A stretch of DNA of 64,000 nt, from the NCBI RefSeq assembly GCF_014696065.1, contig NZ_JACJPL010000032.1, positions 44,297-108,296 on the forward strand, in the 5' to 3' direction. This DNA is from Leptolyngbya sp. FACHB-261. GTDB taxonomy: Bacteria > Cyanobacteriota > Cyanobacteriia > FACHB-261. Below are positions 47,500 to 56,383 of this stretch, piece by piece. The first letter of the stretch is position 1, and each line of letters begins with the position of its first letter. Under the pieces are notes generated by a model. It was given only the letters and a program-made list of their open reading frames with translations. It was not told the DNA's origin and did no database searches. The translations under genes and the position numbers were made by a program.

Positions 47500-47940
47500 C
47501 TAGCTAACCAGCATTCGGCTCAGAGCTTCGGTTAAGACCTTGACCTCGGAGTCGTTGAGGTAGCGCGCGAAGTGCTCGGCAATGCCTTGCGCGTACACAG
47601 GCCACATTTTTTGCTGCATTGCCAAGCCTTGTTCAGTCAAGACGGCAAATGCACCGCGCCGATCGGTTGGACAGGACTCGCGGCGAACCAAACCAGCAGC
47701 TTCTAACCGATCGACTAGCCGAGTCAAGTTACTGCGCGTTAGAAGCACTGCCTGGGCGAGTTCACTCAGGCGGAGCCGCTGATCAGGGGCTTCTTTGAGC
47801 GCCAACAACACGTCGTACCACTCCAGAGGCGGCAACCCTGCTTCAGCCAGCTCATGCTCAATGCGACCGAGCAGCTGGGTATGAGCGGTCAAGAACAGCC
47901 GCCAGAGTGAACTGCGAGAATTTTCCAGGTTAATGCTCAT
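47500..47940 (-). CDS. MarR family transcriptional regulator
   Basis: 146-residue dimeric winged-helix repressor. The recognition region is LRLSELAQAVLLTRSNLTRL, followed by VDRLEAAGLVRRESCPTDRR, the MarR beta-wing. Helices at both ends form the dimer interface. It is divergent from the rhodanese gene, with 118 nt between starts. Two palindromes sharing a TTGCA-N2-TGCAA core lie between them, so it probably represses itself and the rhodanese operon. The ligand is unknown. Confidence 0.92.
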   Translation of the reverse strand: MSINLENSRSSLWRLFLTAHTQLLGRIEHELAEAGLPPLEWYDVLLALKEAPDQRLRLSELAQAVLLTRSNLTRLVDRLEAAGLVRRESCPTDRRGAFAVLTEQGLAMQQKMWPVYAQGIAEHFARYLNDSEVKVLTEALSRMLVS

Positions 47941-47957
47941 AACTTCAGTATCACCAA

Positions 47958-47981
47958 ATTTAGTTGCATATGCAACTAAAT
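47958..47981. promoter_or_regulatory. Putative MarR operator 1
   Basis: A perfect 24-bp palindrome with half-site ATTTAGTTGCAT, 17 nt upstream of the marR start. Its core TTGCA-TA-TGCAA matches operator 2. Confidence 0.75.
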
Positions 47982-47998
47982 CAGTGCTATACCCTTAC

Positions 47999-48016
47999 TA
48001 ATTGCAAGTGCAATTA
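47999..48016. promoter_or_regulatory. Putative MarR operator 2
   Basis: Arms TAATTGCA and TGCAATTA are separated by AG, giving an 18-bp inverted repeat with the same TTGCA-N2-TGCAA core as operator 1. It lies 42 nt upstream of the rhodanese start. Confidence 0.72.
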
Positions 48017-48058
48017 TCTCAAATACAACCAAACTAACTCGCTCAAGAGGATGACAAG

Positions 48059-48424
48059 ATGGCCACCAAAATCACCCGCCAAGAGCTAAAGGCCAAACTG
48101 GACGCAGGCAAAGCCCTCAACTTAGTGGAGGCGCTACCTGCGAGCTACTATCAGGAGAAGCACCTGCCCGGTGCATTAAACCTGCCTCTGAACCAAATTG
48201 AAGCCTTGGCCTCGACTTTGCTGCCAGACAAATCAGCAGAAGTGATCGTTTACTGTGCTGACGATGTTTGTCAGAATTCCAGCACGGCAGCCAAGCGTTT
48301 AGAAGCGCTTGGCTATACCAACGTACGAGATTATCACGAAGGTAAGCAGGACTGGGTCAAAGCAGGCTTGTCGACAGAAAGCGGTGGAGTGCCTGCTCCA
48401 GCAACTCTTCCAGCCACTCTGTAA
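48059..48424 (+). CDS. Single-domain rhodanese-like protein
   Basis: 121-residue sulfurtransferase-like protein. KLDAGKALNLVEALPASYYQ and KHLPGALNLPLNQI form the front of the domain. The active-site loop is VIVYCADDVCQNSSTAAKRL, with the probable persulfide cysteine in it, followed by YHEGKQDWVKAGL. It starts after an AAGAGG ribosome site. It is under the two palindromic operators shared with the divergent MarR gene. That suggests a role in sulfur, thiol or electrophile stress, though the signal cannot be told from sequence. Confidence 0.9.
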   Translation: MATKITRQELKAKLDAGKALNLVEALPASYYQEKHLPGALNLPLNQIEALASTLLPDKSAEVIVYCADDVCQNSSTAAKRLEALGYTNVRDYHEGKQDWVKAGLSTESGGVPAPATLPATL

Positions 48425-48528
48425 CAGATTAGCCAGACTGGAGAGCAAACTCAGTCGGGTTTGCTCTCCATTAGCTATCTACTGGCTGTCTACAAATTTG
48501 CACTCAGCGAAGAATAAAGGAAAGCTCA

Positions 48529-48843
48529 ATGAAGCTACTAATTAACGGAGTCTGGCATTCAAATCATGCCGATTCTGGGCAACTGGGAGCAGGTGCAATT
48601 CTGAGTGCCCTCAGCGGCAGCTTATCGCCAGAAGCAGAGGCTGCGGTCAGCGTCTTTCAGAGCTTAAAGAACAACCTCAATCGCATCTTGAGCCAAGGCG
48701 GTTCGGGTGAAGAATTCAACACACGCGGCTTTGCTGCTGACGTTGAGCTAGCCGCAGCCTTGAATGTCAGTCATTGTGTTCGCCTACTGGCAAACGGGGC
48801 TTACAGGCAGCAGACGGTTCAGCCAGAGCAAGCAGAGCCCTAG
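48529..48843 (+). CDS. Hypothetical protein downstream of the rhodanese gene
   Basis: 104 residues beginning MKLLINGVWHSNHADSGQLG, with helical middle parts (SLSPEAEAAVSVFQSLKNNL) and FNTRGFAADVELAAALNVSH. It has an AAAGG ribosome site, no signal peptide and no recognised family. It follows the rhodanese gene by 104 nt on the same strand and may belong to the same MarR-controlled unit. It converges with hppD, with 8 nt between stops. Confidence 0.6.
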   Translation: MKLLINGVWHSNHADSGQLGAGAILSALSGSLSPEAEAAVSVFQSLKNNLNRILSQGGSGEEFNTRGFAADVELAAALNVSHCVRLLANGAYRQQTVQPEQAEP

Positions 48844-48851
48844 AACCGCAG

Positions 48852-50000
48852 CTAACGCAAACTGCCCCGCTTGCGTTGCTCCCGCTCAATCGCCTCAAAC
48901 AACGCTTGAAAATTGCGCTCCCCAAAACCCGGAGCTTGAGCACGGCGTTGGATGATTTCAAAAAAGAAGGTCGGCTCTTTAAACAGAGGCTGCATAAAGA
49001 TCTGCAATAGCACCTGTTCAGGACTGTCCTCATGCCAATCCACCAGAATTTGTGCCGCTGCGAGGGCGTTCAGATCTAACCCCCAAGCATCTAAGCAAGC
49101 CTTTAAGCGCTTGCCCAGACGTTGTTGCAGCTGCTCATAGTAGCTATCTGGGACAGCTAGAAATTGAACCCCTTGTCGCCGCAAATCGATCACGGCTTGC
49201 AGGATGTCGTCGCTGTGTAGGGCAACGTGTTGCACCCCCGGTCCGCGATTGGCATCCAGAAACTCTTGAATCTGCGAGTTTGGGGTCGAGGGTTCATTGA
49301 GTGGAATGCGAATCACCCCCTCACCGAACATCATCACCTCACTACGCAGGGCCGAGTGGGGAGTTTGAATCTCAAAGCGGCGGCTGGAGTGAAAGCCAAG
49401 CACCTGGCGATACCAGGCCACCAGTTCAGCCATCTCCCCCGCCGCCAAGTTCAGCACCACATGATCCAGTCGCGTAAATCGGCTGGTCCCGCTTTGCACA
49501 GACAGGTCTAATTTACAGGGCGCAAAACCATCACCCGCACACACATCCTCTACATGTGGCACTTCAGGGGGTGAACGGTGCTCAATTAAGCTATGGGTCA
49601 ATGAGCCTCGCAGAGCAATCGCGGCCCAGCGCAAGGAGCCTAAATCCTGAAGGGGCTGTACGATTGTGGCTCCCCGTTGCTTTAAGAGCCGCAGGCTACG
49701 TTCCAGGTCATAAACTTGGAGACCAATGCCTGCAACACCTGGAGGGTGGCGACGCAGATAGCGCGCTGCCGATCCTTCGCTGCCGGTCGGAGACGAGAGG
49801 ACCAAGCGAATCGAACCGTTTTGCACCACCCTAGTACGGGTAAAGGCATCTCGACTACTGCCGACCCAGTCGAAGCCTAGACAACGGCTGAACCAGTCTT
49901 GCCAATACTCTGCACAGTCGACATAGAAGTGCAGGTGGTCAATGCCTAAAAGCTCTAGTGTTTCGTCTGTCGAACTCAGACTTGTCGTCAACCCACGCAC
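48852..50000 (-). CDS. hppD: 4-hydroxyphenylpyruvate dioxygenase
   Basis: Non-heme Fe(II) enzyme that makes homogentisate, the precursor of tocopherol. The protein has 382 residues with two VOC half-domains. LGIDHLHFYVDCAEYWQDWF begins the first. LDHVVLNLAAGEMAELVAWY begins the second and holds the first iron-ligand His. GPGVQHVALHSDDILQAVID holds the second His, and QPLFKEPTFFFEIIQRR holds the Glu ligand. The listed start is GTG; a TTG three codons later is possible. A 9-bp-stem hairpin ends 3 nt before the start codon. Confidence 0.93.
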   Translation of the reverse strand: MRGLTTSLSSTDETLELLGIDHLHFYVDCAEYWQDWFSRCLGFDWVGSSRDAFTRTRVVQNGSIRLVLSSPTGSEGSAARYLRRHPPGVAGIGLQVYDLERSLRLLKQRGATIVQPLQDLGSLRWAAIALRGSLTHSLIEHRSPPEVPHVEDVCAGDGFAPCKLDLSVQSGTSRFTRLDHVVLNLAAGEMAELVAWYRQVLGFHSSRRFEIQTPHSALRSEVMMFGEGVIRIPLNEPSTPNSQIQEFLDANRGPGVQHVALHSDDILQAVIDLRRQGVQFLAVPDSYYEQLQQRLGKRLKACLDAWGLDLNALAAAQILVDWHEDSPEQVLLQIFMQPLFKEPTFFFEIIQRRAQAPGFGERNFQALFEAIEREQRKRGSLR

Positions 50001-50003
50001 GAT

Positions 50004-50030
50004 CTGCCCTGTCCTGTGTCCACAGGGCAG
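50004..50030. promoter_or_regulatory. Hairpin at the hppD start
   Basis: A perfect 9-bp inverted repeat CTGCCCTGT / ACAGGGCAG with a 9-nt loop lies directly upstream of the assigned GTG start of hppD. It would cover the ribosome site in the mRNA, or act as a repressor site. Confidence 0.6.
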
Positions 50031-50120
50031 CTTACAAGGCTGATTCCGAAAGCGGAAGCCTCAAGGGGAAGATGCTGTTTGCTCAATTTATGCTCTAGTT
50101 TTGTGCCCTAGTCCTAGGAT

Positions 50121-50510
50121 CTAGTCTTGATCTTCGAGCTTCTGGTGTCGGTAGACTAACCAACCCAGCGAGAATACCACGCCAGCCGTAGACAGTAAGC
50201 CAACGAGCGTCAGCATGGCGATCAAGCGTTGCTGCTGCGGCCATTGGTGCTGCTCTAAAATCCAGTGAAAGCTGAGGCTAGCGAAGGGGGTGGCAACCAA
50301 CGCGTAGTAGATTCCCGGCATGAGCAACCCACCCACTAAAGATTTGGGAGGTGCGCCCGGACGTAGAGGTGAAATCTGGTGTTGTGCCATGAGGGAATGT
50401 TGCTTTTCTCCATCCGATTTGGCCTGGTCAGGAGCAGTCTTTGCTCCTTTAGAAGTAGTCACAGGCACTTTGGGCTTGCCCTTATCTATGTTGGGCTGTT
50501 CGGTTGGCAT
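50121..50510 (-). CDS. Small membrane protein of unknown function
   Basis: 129 residues. The first ~45 are polar and low complexity (KGKPKVPVTTSKGAKTAPDQ). PPKSLVGGLLMPGIYYALVA starts the first of two membrane spans; the second is LIAMLTLVGLLSTAGVVFSL. The end is charged. A shorter form starting at MAQHQISPLRPG is possible. No family recognised. Confidence 0.6.
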   Translation of the reverse strand: MPTEQPNIDKGKPKVPVTTSKGAKTAPDQAKSDGEKQHSLMAQHQISPLRPGAPPKSLVGGLLMPGIYYALVATPFASLSFHWILEQHQWPQQQRLIAMLTLVGLLSTAGVVFSLGWLVYRHQKLEDQD

Positions 50511-51139
50511 TGAGCACTCTTAGACCAGCTTTGTTACACTTTTTAGCGCTGCGTTACCGCAGGGTTGCGTCCTCGCTCAGTCAGGGTCTACAAAACTTGA
50601 TGACTTTCGGGCATCAGGTTGAACTCCGGGGAACGGCTGAAGACGGTTAATTGAGCGCGAAAACATGGCATTTCAACTGTATTGACAACTGTTCGAGTCC
50701 TCAGCATTTTGGTACAGTCAACTTTCAGATTGACACTATCCCAGAACAGAGAAGCGCTCCTATCGAAATAGGGAAGCGTGAATTTTCACACCAAAGTTTG
50801 AGTTCGTCAGCTAGATATTTAGTAAAACCAACTACCCACATTTGGCCGTACAGTCTGCAACTGCCATCACTATGGGGTGTTTGACCAAGGTGCTGGGGAA
50901 GTTGCAAATGGGGTCTGCTTTCTGCTTCGGCAGGCATGAACTTTACACTTCTTAAAATCTTGTCTCCAGGTTAACCTGTTTGTTCTAGTCAACGGCTTTC
51001 TAGATCTCCTACTGCTTTGGAGATCCCACTATTTGATCGCCGCTTTACACTTACGGGTCTTAACTTTCAGGGTTCCAGGCCCTAATCTCTGCAGGCTGTG
51101 ATTTCAGGCTGTCAGGGTTGTCACTATATTCATCACTCA
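50511..51139. other. Intergenic region, 629 nt
   Basis: No supported gene. Short ORFs on both strands (near 50650-50940) show no family likeness. It contains one small hairpin, GATCTCC / GGAGATC, near 51004-51026. Confidence 0.5.
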
Positions 51140-53230
51140 TCAGCCCTCTTCATCAACGTAGAACCGGTAAAAGACATAGCCGTCTTGGAAGGGCTGATCA
51201 TCCGAAGCATGGTGGATAATGCCTCGCTCCACCAGAATTTGTCCGATCTGGATTGCTTCTTCCCGAGTCCAGTCTTGGCTCTGCACCAGCCACTCGACAG
51301 CCTCTGCACCAATGAAGCAGGCAGGATACAGATTCTGGCGATAGCGGCGGTCCTGGATCTTCACGCCTCCGGTTCCTCGCATCGCAGCCACTAACGCCTT
51401 AACGTCCAGGGTTGCCAGTCTCTGGTTGAGAGCACTTGGGGTAACTGGCCTAGAGGCAACTGATGAAAGATTTATTGAAGCTTGTGGAGCTGGCACTGGT
51501 TGCACTGGCTGTACCGGTGGTGGAGACGGTATCTCAGTGACTCCGCTGCCATTGGGAAGGTAAAGCTGCTTCTCAATCGGGGACGTCACCTGAGAAGACG
51601 GTGCATGCTGCTGAAGCCAGGCCGCAATCAATTCCTCTAGACGAGGCGAGCGCAGATGCAGGTCGCGTTGCGGAAACGGCACTTCAATGTTGTAGCGACG
51701 CAGACTCGCCTCGATCCGGTAGTACAGATCGCTTTTGACGCGAAACTGATTCTTGGGATCACCAGTCCAAACCATCAGCTCGAAGTTGAGGCAACTATCG
51801 CCAAAGCTCTGAAACCAGACCTGAGGCCGGGGTTTGACCAGCACCTCTGGATGACTCTTGGCCGACTCTAGCAATGCTGCTTGCACCTGGTCGACATCAG
51901 AGCCGTAGGCAACCCCAACCGGTAGCCGCAGGCGGGAAACTGGATCCCCATGACTCCAGTTGATCACCTCGCTCTCCAGAAAGCGGGAGTTCGGCACAAT
52001 AATCGTCACCTGGTCCAGGGTCAGAATCTCGGCGCTACGGGCCCCGACGTGCTTGACCGTACCCATCAAGTCAGCGACCTTGACGAAATCCCCCTCCTGA
52101 ATCGGTCGCTCTAGTTTGATGATCAAACCGCTGATGAAATTGTTGGTGATGTTCTGGACACCAAAGCCAAGGCCGACCCCCAAAACACTGGCCAGAATCG
52201 CTAAGGAGCCTACATCCAAGCCCCAAATTTGCAGCAGTACAATCAGCCCCAGAAAGGTGAGGATGTACTGGGTCAGAATGGCAACGACCTCCTGAGCAGC
52301 GGCATCAGCACCGGTCCGGCTCAAGACGTAGGACCTAAACAGACGGGTAAGGCCACTGACTGCAAACCACAGCCCCACGGTGAAGGCCAGGAGCAGTAAC
52401 AGGGTGAGGGCTGAGTAGTTGCCGCCACCCAGGCTGATCACAGGAGCTGCCAGAAATTTGAACAGCGCATAGCGCCAGCTACGGATCTGGGGGAAGAGAT
52501 CGCTGAGATAGAAGCCCACAGCGGCCCACAGGCCAAACTTTAAGCCCAGCAGCCCTAGTTGGAGAAATAATTTTGCGGGTTGCTGCCAGGGGTAAAGCGG
52601 CTCCGGGGACTGCCCCCACAGCCGTACTAGCAGACGAGACAGCCAGCGCTCTAAAAATCGCAGGCTGAAGTGAACTGCGATTGCCCCAAGCAATACGCCA
52701 GCGCTAAATAAACAGGCTTGCCGGTAGTAGACAAGGGTTCGCTCCAGTTGGCCCTGTCGTAACGCAGATTCAATCGAACGCCGCCAGATCAGCGCTTGAC
52801 TGCCGGGACTCGTTCCTGAAGTGACATCCTCTTCGGTCACTGTTAGGAGCAGGCGCTCATCGGTTCGGTTGCGGATCAGGGTTAGCTGGCTTTCCTGAGC
52901 AACTTCCAGATCCACCGTCGCGGATTCTTGCACCAGTTGTTCTAGGGCCGCGTTAATGCTCTCAGCCCGCTCAGCAGCGCTTAGGTTACCAGAACTGTTG
53001 ACCTGAAACAAAACCCGACCATCCACGACTACCGGAGCCTTGCCAGGAGGAGCGGAGGGAGCTTGCGCCAGACCGGGGGTTGATCCCAGGATCAGGAGCA
53101 GCGTGAGCACGCCGAGCAGCACCACTGACCAACGGCGCCACCAACGACGGCACCAACGACGCAAGGGTCTCCCTAATGCTTGCCCTAATCCTCGTCCCAC
53201 TCCTGGGGACGATCGCTTGCGCTCAGCCAT
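51140..53230 (-). CDS. MscS-family mechanosensitive channel with C-terminal DEP domain
   Basis: 696 residues from MAERKRSS; an ATG 12 codons earlier would overlap the FHA gene more. A signal or anchor segment (SVVLLGVLTLLLILGSTPGL) precedes a periplasmic region of about 100 residues, then four or five membrane helices. The MscS pore and beta domain are LASVLGVGLGFGVQNITNNF and LERPIQEGDFVKVADLMGTV. PFPQRDLHLRSP ends the channel domain. After a Pro-rich linker comes a DEP domain (about 615-696, VKIQDRRYRQNLYPACFIGA). DEP domains usually bind membranes or signalling partners; here it may tie channel gating to a cytoplasmic signal. Confidence 0.9.
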   Translation of the reverse strand: MAERKRSSPGVGRGLGQALGRPLRRWCRRWWRRWSVVLLGVLTLLLILGSTPGLAQAPSAPPGKAPVVVDGRVLFQVNSSGNLSAAERAESINAALEQLVQESATVDLEVAQESQLTLIRNRTDERLLLTVTEEDVTSGTSPGSQALIWRRSIESALRQGQLERTLVYYRQACLFSAGVLLGAIAVHFSLRFLERWLSRLLVRLWGQSPEPLYPWQQPAKLFLQLGLLGLKFGLWAAVGFYLSDLFPQIRSWRYALFKFLAAPVISLGGGNYSALTLLLLLAFTVGLWFAVSGLTRLFRSYVLSRTGADAAAQEVVAILTQYILTFLGLIVLLQIWGLDVGSLAILASVLGVGLGFGVQNITNNFISGLIIKLERPIQEGDFVKVADLMGTVKHVGARSAEILTLDQVTIIVPNSRFLESEVINWSHGDPVSRLRLPVGVAYGSDVDQVQAALLESAKSHPEVLVKPRPQVWFQSFGDSCLNFELMVWTGDPKNQFRVKSDLYYRIEASLRRYNIEVPFPQRDLHLRSPRLEELIAAWLQQHAPSSQVTSPIEKQLYLPNGSGVTEIPSPPPVQPVQPVPAPQASINLSSVASRPVTPSALNQRLATLDVKALVAAMRGTGGVKIQDRRYRQNLYPACFIGAEAVEWLVQSQDWTREEAIQIGQILVERGIIHHASDDQPFQDGYVFYRFYVDEEG

Positions 53231-53822
53231 GAGTGGGCTCGGAGAGGCTAAACGCATTAGCTTCACTGACCTTCAGGCCCGATACAGAACCAGTCAGGGC
53301 TGAACCTACCGGAACACGGGGACGAGAGCGCTCTAGCAAGGCACTGACCAACAGCCAAGCTCCCAGGCCCATCGACAACAGCACCCCAATCCCCACCAGC
53401 CAGATCACCAATGTGTTCTTTGGCAAAACGCTGGCTGGCCGCAGTATACTCACCGGATCACGGACCGTGTGTTCGGTCACATCGTGGTCAGCGCCTTGCA
53501 TTAAGGTGGCAATCATCTTATAAGGACCCATCCGCAAAGTATCTTTGCTCGCAAAAGGCTGGCTGCCTTTACCAATTGGCCGTCCATTGAGAAAAGTGCC
53601 GTTGGCACTGCGGTCAGTGATGTACAGCTGTTGATTGGCCAGTGTAATCAGGGCGTGAAATCGGGAGACCTGCTTATGAGCTAGCTCCAGACGAGAGACA
53701 GGTTGCTCCCCCAACTTCTCTGGCATCTGACTAGTATCCCGACCGATTGCAATCGGTGGAGTCAAAATTGGTCGGTGTACCTCGCCAGTGGTTGGGTCTT
53801 CCCACATCAGTTGAATGTACAT
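53223..53822 (-). CDS. FHA domain protein with C-terminal membrane anchor
   Basis: 199 residues. The forkhead-associated domain is at about 20-105 (IAIGRDTSQMPEKL, SRLELAHKQVSRFHALITLA, YITDRSANGTFLNGRPIGKG) and carries the phosphothreonine-binding Arg, Ser/Arg-His and Asn residues. One membrane helix (TLVIWLVGIGVLLSMGLGAW) follows near 140. It overlaps the start of the MscS-DEP gene by 8 nt and is probably co-translated with it, so the channel may be linked to Ser/Thr kinase signalling. Confidence 0.9.
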   Translation of the reverse strand: MYIQLMWEDPTTGEVHRPILTPPIAIGRDTSQMPEKLGEQPVSRLELAHKQVSRFHALITLANQQLYITDRSANGTFLNGRPIGKGSQPFASKDTLRMGPYKMIATLMQGADHDVTEHTVRDPVSILRPASVLPKNTLVIWLVGIGVLLSMGLGAWLLVSALLERSRPRVPVGSALTGSVSGLKVSEANAFSLSEPTHG

Positions 53823-54517
53823 AGGCTCAGACCAGCTCAGACAAAAGTTTTGGGCGTGATGAATTGTACAGACCTGGTTAGATTAGCGGGTAATACAGTC
53901 ATTGACTGAGTCCAGGTCTAACCTCGCGAGATTGCTAGCTGCCAAGAGTAGCAGAGGACAAACTGACTCATCGGCGCTGGCTGCCACCCTCAAGCCATAA
54001 CAGTTATACACAGCTCCCCTGTAGGTGAGGAGACTCTCACTCGATGGCAACAGTCATGAAGAAGATAGAGAAAGTGGTTATTGAAAAGCAGTTGTGAGCC
54101 GACCAGCCTGTTGGTACATAGTCTGTCCACCGGAGCGGAGGGCTAGCCTACATCAAATCTCAATCCTCAGAAATGGCCACAATCAGACCAAGATCACAAG
54201 ATTGAAATTAGGTCAACCAGCACTGTTCTAGATCCCTTTAGAACTAGTGGTTCGCCCGGAGAAAACAATTTGAATTACAGGCAAGTACAGATTGATCACG
54301 CCTGATTTAAGGTGGCTACCTCAATAGCAACTCGCCGTTTTAGAGAACGGGTTTAGAGGTTGGCAATTGGGAGCAGCAAGTAGCAAATTTTCATTAATCG
54401 TTAATCCCGCAAATAATCCTGATTACCAAGCAAAATACTTGTTATATCGGTTTGTTAGGCTATGGCTTGGCTGCAACAGGCGTTCAATTAACCCCACTTC
54501 GAGGTTGCACCGTTCCT
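53823..54517. other. Intergenic region between two divergent FHA genes, 695 nt
   Basis: No gene, repeat or RNA was recognised. It is AT-richer near 54370-54450 and should contain promoters for both FHA genes. Confidence 0.5.
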
Positions 54518-55051
54518 ATGGGATCAGCTTCTGACAGCGCGGCAGTCGCCCAAACTCAACAGCACCTGCTTATTGTTCAGGATGGGCAAGGCAGCCGAAC
54601 CATTCTTCTTGAAGCAGCCAAGTACAGCTTGGGGCGTGATCCCTTAACCGATATTCCTCTGAACTCCGAGTTTGTCTCACGTCAGCACGCGCTTCTGTTA
54701 CGTCTGCCAACTGAAGCAGGGCAGTACCGCTACCGAATTTTAGATGGGGATTTAGAAGGTCGGCCCAGCGCCAATGGCCTTAAGGTTAACCAGGAGCAGG
54801 TTAGTTCCCACGACCTAGGCCACGGCGACCGCGTTATCCTTGGCCCCAATGTTGAGCTCACTTATTTTGTGCTGAGCGGCGAAAGCAAGCTAGAAGTTTC
54901 ACGCATCTCCGAGGGCACTGTCGTTGCCTCTACTCACCTAGCGAAACAAGCTCAGGATCAAGCACCCAGCCTGCCAGTTCAAACTGCCTTATCTGCACAG
55001 CCTGCCGCCTCGCTCTGGCAACAACTTTGGCAGTGGCTACGACGTAGCTGA
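54518..55051 (+). CDS. FHA domain protein
   Basis: 177 residues from MGSASDSA; a TTG at 54452 would add 22. The FHA domain (about 15-120) has SLGRDPLTDIPLNSEFVSRQ, then HALLLRLPTEAG, ANGLKVNQEQV and LGHGDRVILGPNVELTYFVL. The core Arg, Ser and His are present, so phosphothreonine binding is likely. A Gln/Ala-rich linker and WQQLWQWLRRS end the protein; this tail may be amphipathic. It is divergent from the other FHA gene. Confidence 0.88.
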   Translation: MGSASDSAAVAQTQQHLLIVQDGQGSRTILLEAAKYSLGRDPLTDIPLNSEFVSRQHALLLRLPTEAGQYRYRILDGDLEGRPSANGLKVNQEQVSSHDLGHGDRVILGPNVELTYFVLSGESKLEVSRISEGTVVASTHLAKQAQDQAPSLPVQTALSAQPAASLWQQLWQWLRRS

Positions 55052-55405
55052 GGCAGTTTAAACGCTCAAAGATCGCTTAAAGCTTTGCCCAAAGACCAAA
55101 GCATTGCTCAAAGCTCAAAGCTCAAAGCTCAAAGCTCAAAGCACAGATGCCTGTACAACGGGCTTCCGAAGGGAAAAAGCGTATTGGGACAGGCATTGGT
55201 TAAAGACAGCTCATCAGGACACCTATATTAAGAATCAAAATTTTCTAGTTAAGGTTTCCTAGGTTAAGAGGCTTAAGCTAGCTAACCGATTAGCTTCTTT
55301 CTTTGATAGCTGGAGCGGCGCTTGACCATAATGTTGGGCTAGCTGCACTAGCTGCAATAGCACTGCCTGCAATAGCACTTCAACAGCCAAGCAATAGCCA
55401 AGATC
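55052..55405. other. Intergenic region with short tandem repeats, 354 nt
   Basis: No gene recognised. It contains the 7-bp repeat array at 55106-55140 and a TGCAATAGCACT repeat (two copies near 55352-55380). Confidence 0.5.
55106..55140. repeat. 7-bp tandem repeat, five copies
   Basis: Five exact copies of GCTCAAA in a row, with degenerate copies just upstream. Being 7 bp and outside a gene, it would not shift a reading frame; it is a slippage-prone tract. Confidence 0.9.
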
Positions 55406-56155
55406 TCAGTCTGCACAGCAAACTCGATTTCGGCCTTCCCGTTTGGCTTGATACAGAGCTTGATCCGCTTGCCCTACCAGTGAGGCAAACGAATCAGCCT
55501 GATTGGGCACTATGGCCGCGACGCCGAAGCTAGCGGTACAGCCTAGGGCTTCGACTGCTAACCGTAAACCCTCAGCAACCACCCTCGCTCCAGCTAAATC
55601 CGTGTTAGGCAGAACGACGGCAAACTCTTCACCACCGTAGCGAAACACAGCATCTCCAGCTCGGTGCAGATGCGTCCGCAGGGTATTGGCGACGCAAGCC
55701 AGCAACTCGTCCCCAGACTGGTGTCCATAGGTATCGTTGTGGCGCTTGAAAAAGTCGAGGTCAACCATGACCACTGCCAATGTCGATTGAGTTCGGCAGC
55801 CACTGCGCCACTCTCGTTTGATTGCCTGGTCAAAAGCCCGACGGTTGCCCACCTGGGTCAAAGCATCGGTGTAAGCAACTTGCTGCAGCTTACGATTGGT
55901 GGTCTTTAGGTGATGGTTTTCGACCTGTAGGACAGCTAGCTGAGCCAGCAAAGCTTGGACAAGGGACAGTTCAGCGCCACTTTGAGAGGGGCTAGCGGCG
56001 TTGAGTTGTTGTGAGTATGACTCCACGGTCCGAGCGCTTATTGTCACCATGGCTAAGGCATCCGCTACAGAAATGGACTGACCAGGACAGAACATGAGGC
56101 AGATGCAGCACCCTGGAGCAGGAGATCGTGCGACGCTTCGCGGTTTGGAGGTCAT
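55406..56155 (-). CDS. GGDEF domain diguanylate cyclase
   Basis: 249 residues. The first ~85 include a predicted coiled segment (SLVQALLAQLAVLQVENHHL, KTTNRKLQQ) that leads into the GGDEF domain (YTDALTQVGNRRAFDQAI). The active site is FRYGGEEFAVVLP (G-G-E-E-F), so it should make cyclic di-GMP. DFFKRHNDTYGHQSGDELL and DQALYQAKREGRNRVC are typical. No R-x-x-D inhibitory site is obvious upstream of GGEEF. No sensor domain or membrane span was seen. The start is uncertain; an in-frame ATG at 56047 would remove 36 residues of cysteine-rich sequence. Confidence 0.9.
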   Translation of the reverse strand: MTSKPRSVARSPAPGCCICLMFCPGQSISVADALAMVTISARTVESYSQQLNAASPSQSGAELSLVQALLAQLAVLQVENHHLKTTNRKLQQVAYTDALTQVGNRRAFDQAIKREWRSGCRTQSTLAVVMVDLDFFKRHNDTYGHQSGDELLACVANTLRTHLHRAGDAVFRYGGEEFAVVLPNTDLAGARVVAEGLRLAVEALGCTASFGVAAIVPNQADSFASLVGQADQALYQAKREGRNRVCCAD

Positions 56156-56383
56156 CGGCTTACAACTGCGTACAGCCTAAAGCGTGAAACTACGTTTCTA
56201 CGACTCTTCTTGATGCAAGCTTTCAGACGGTTTTGCGTAAATCCGCTTACGTCTTCGCGCAACAGCCAATCTTTACAAAACAAGCCCGTTTCTTGAACGT
56301 TAAGAGAGCTACGCAGGCAGAACCAATCCAAACCGACCCAGCTATGATGAGGCAAATGTGCTGGCGGTCAGAGGGCCTTTGCG

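Noticed and set aside
50651..50937. Overlapping 77-codon (+) and 70-codon (-) ORFs
   Set aside because: No motif, poor ribosome sites, mutual overlap and no neighbour logic; treated as chance ORFs in intergenic DNA.
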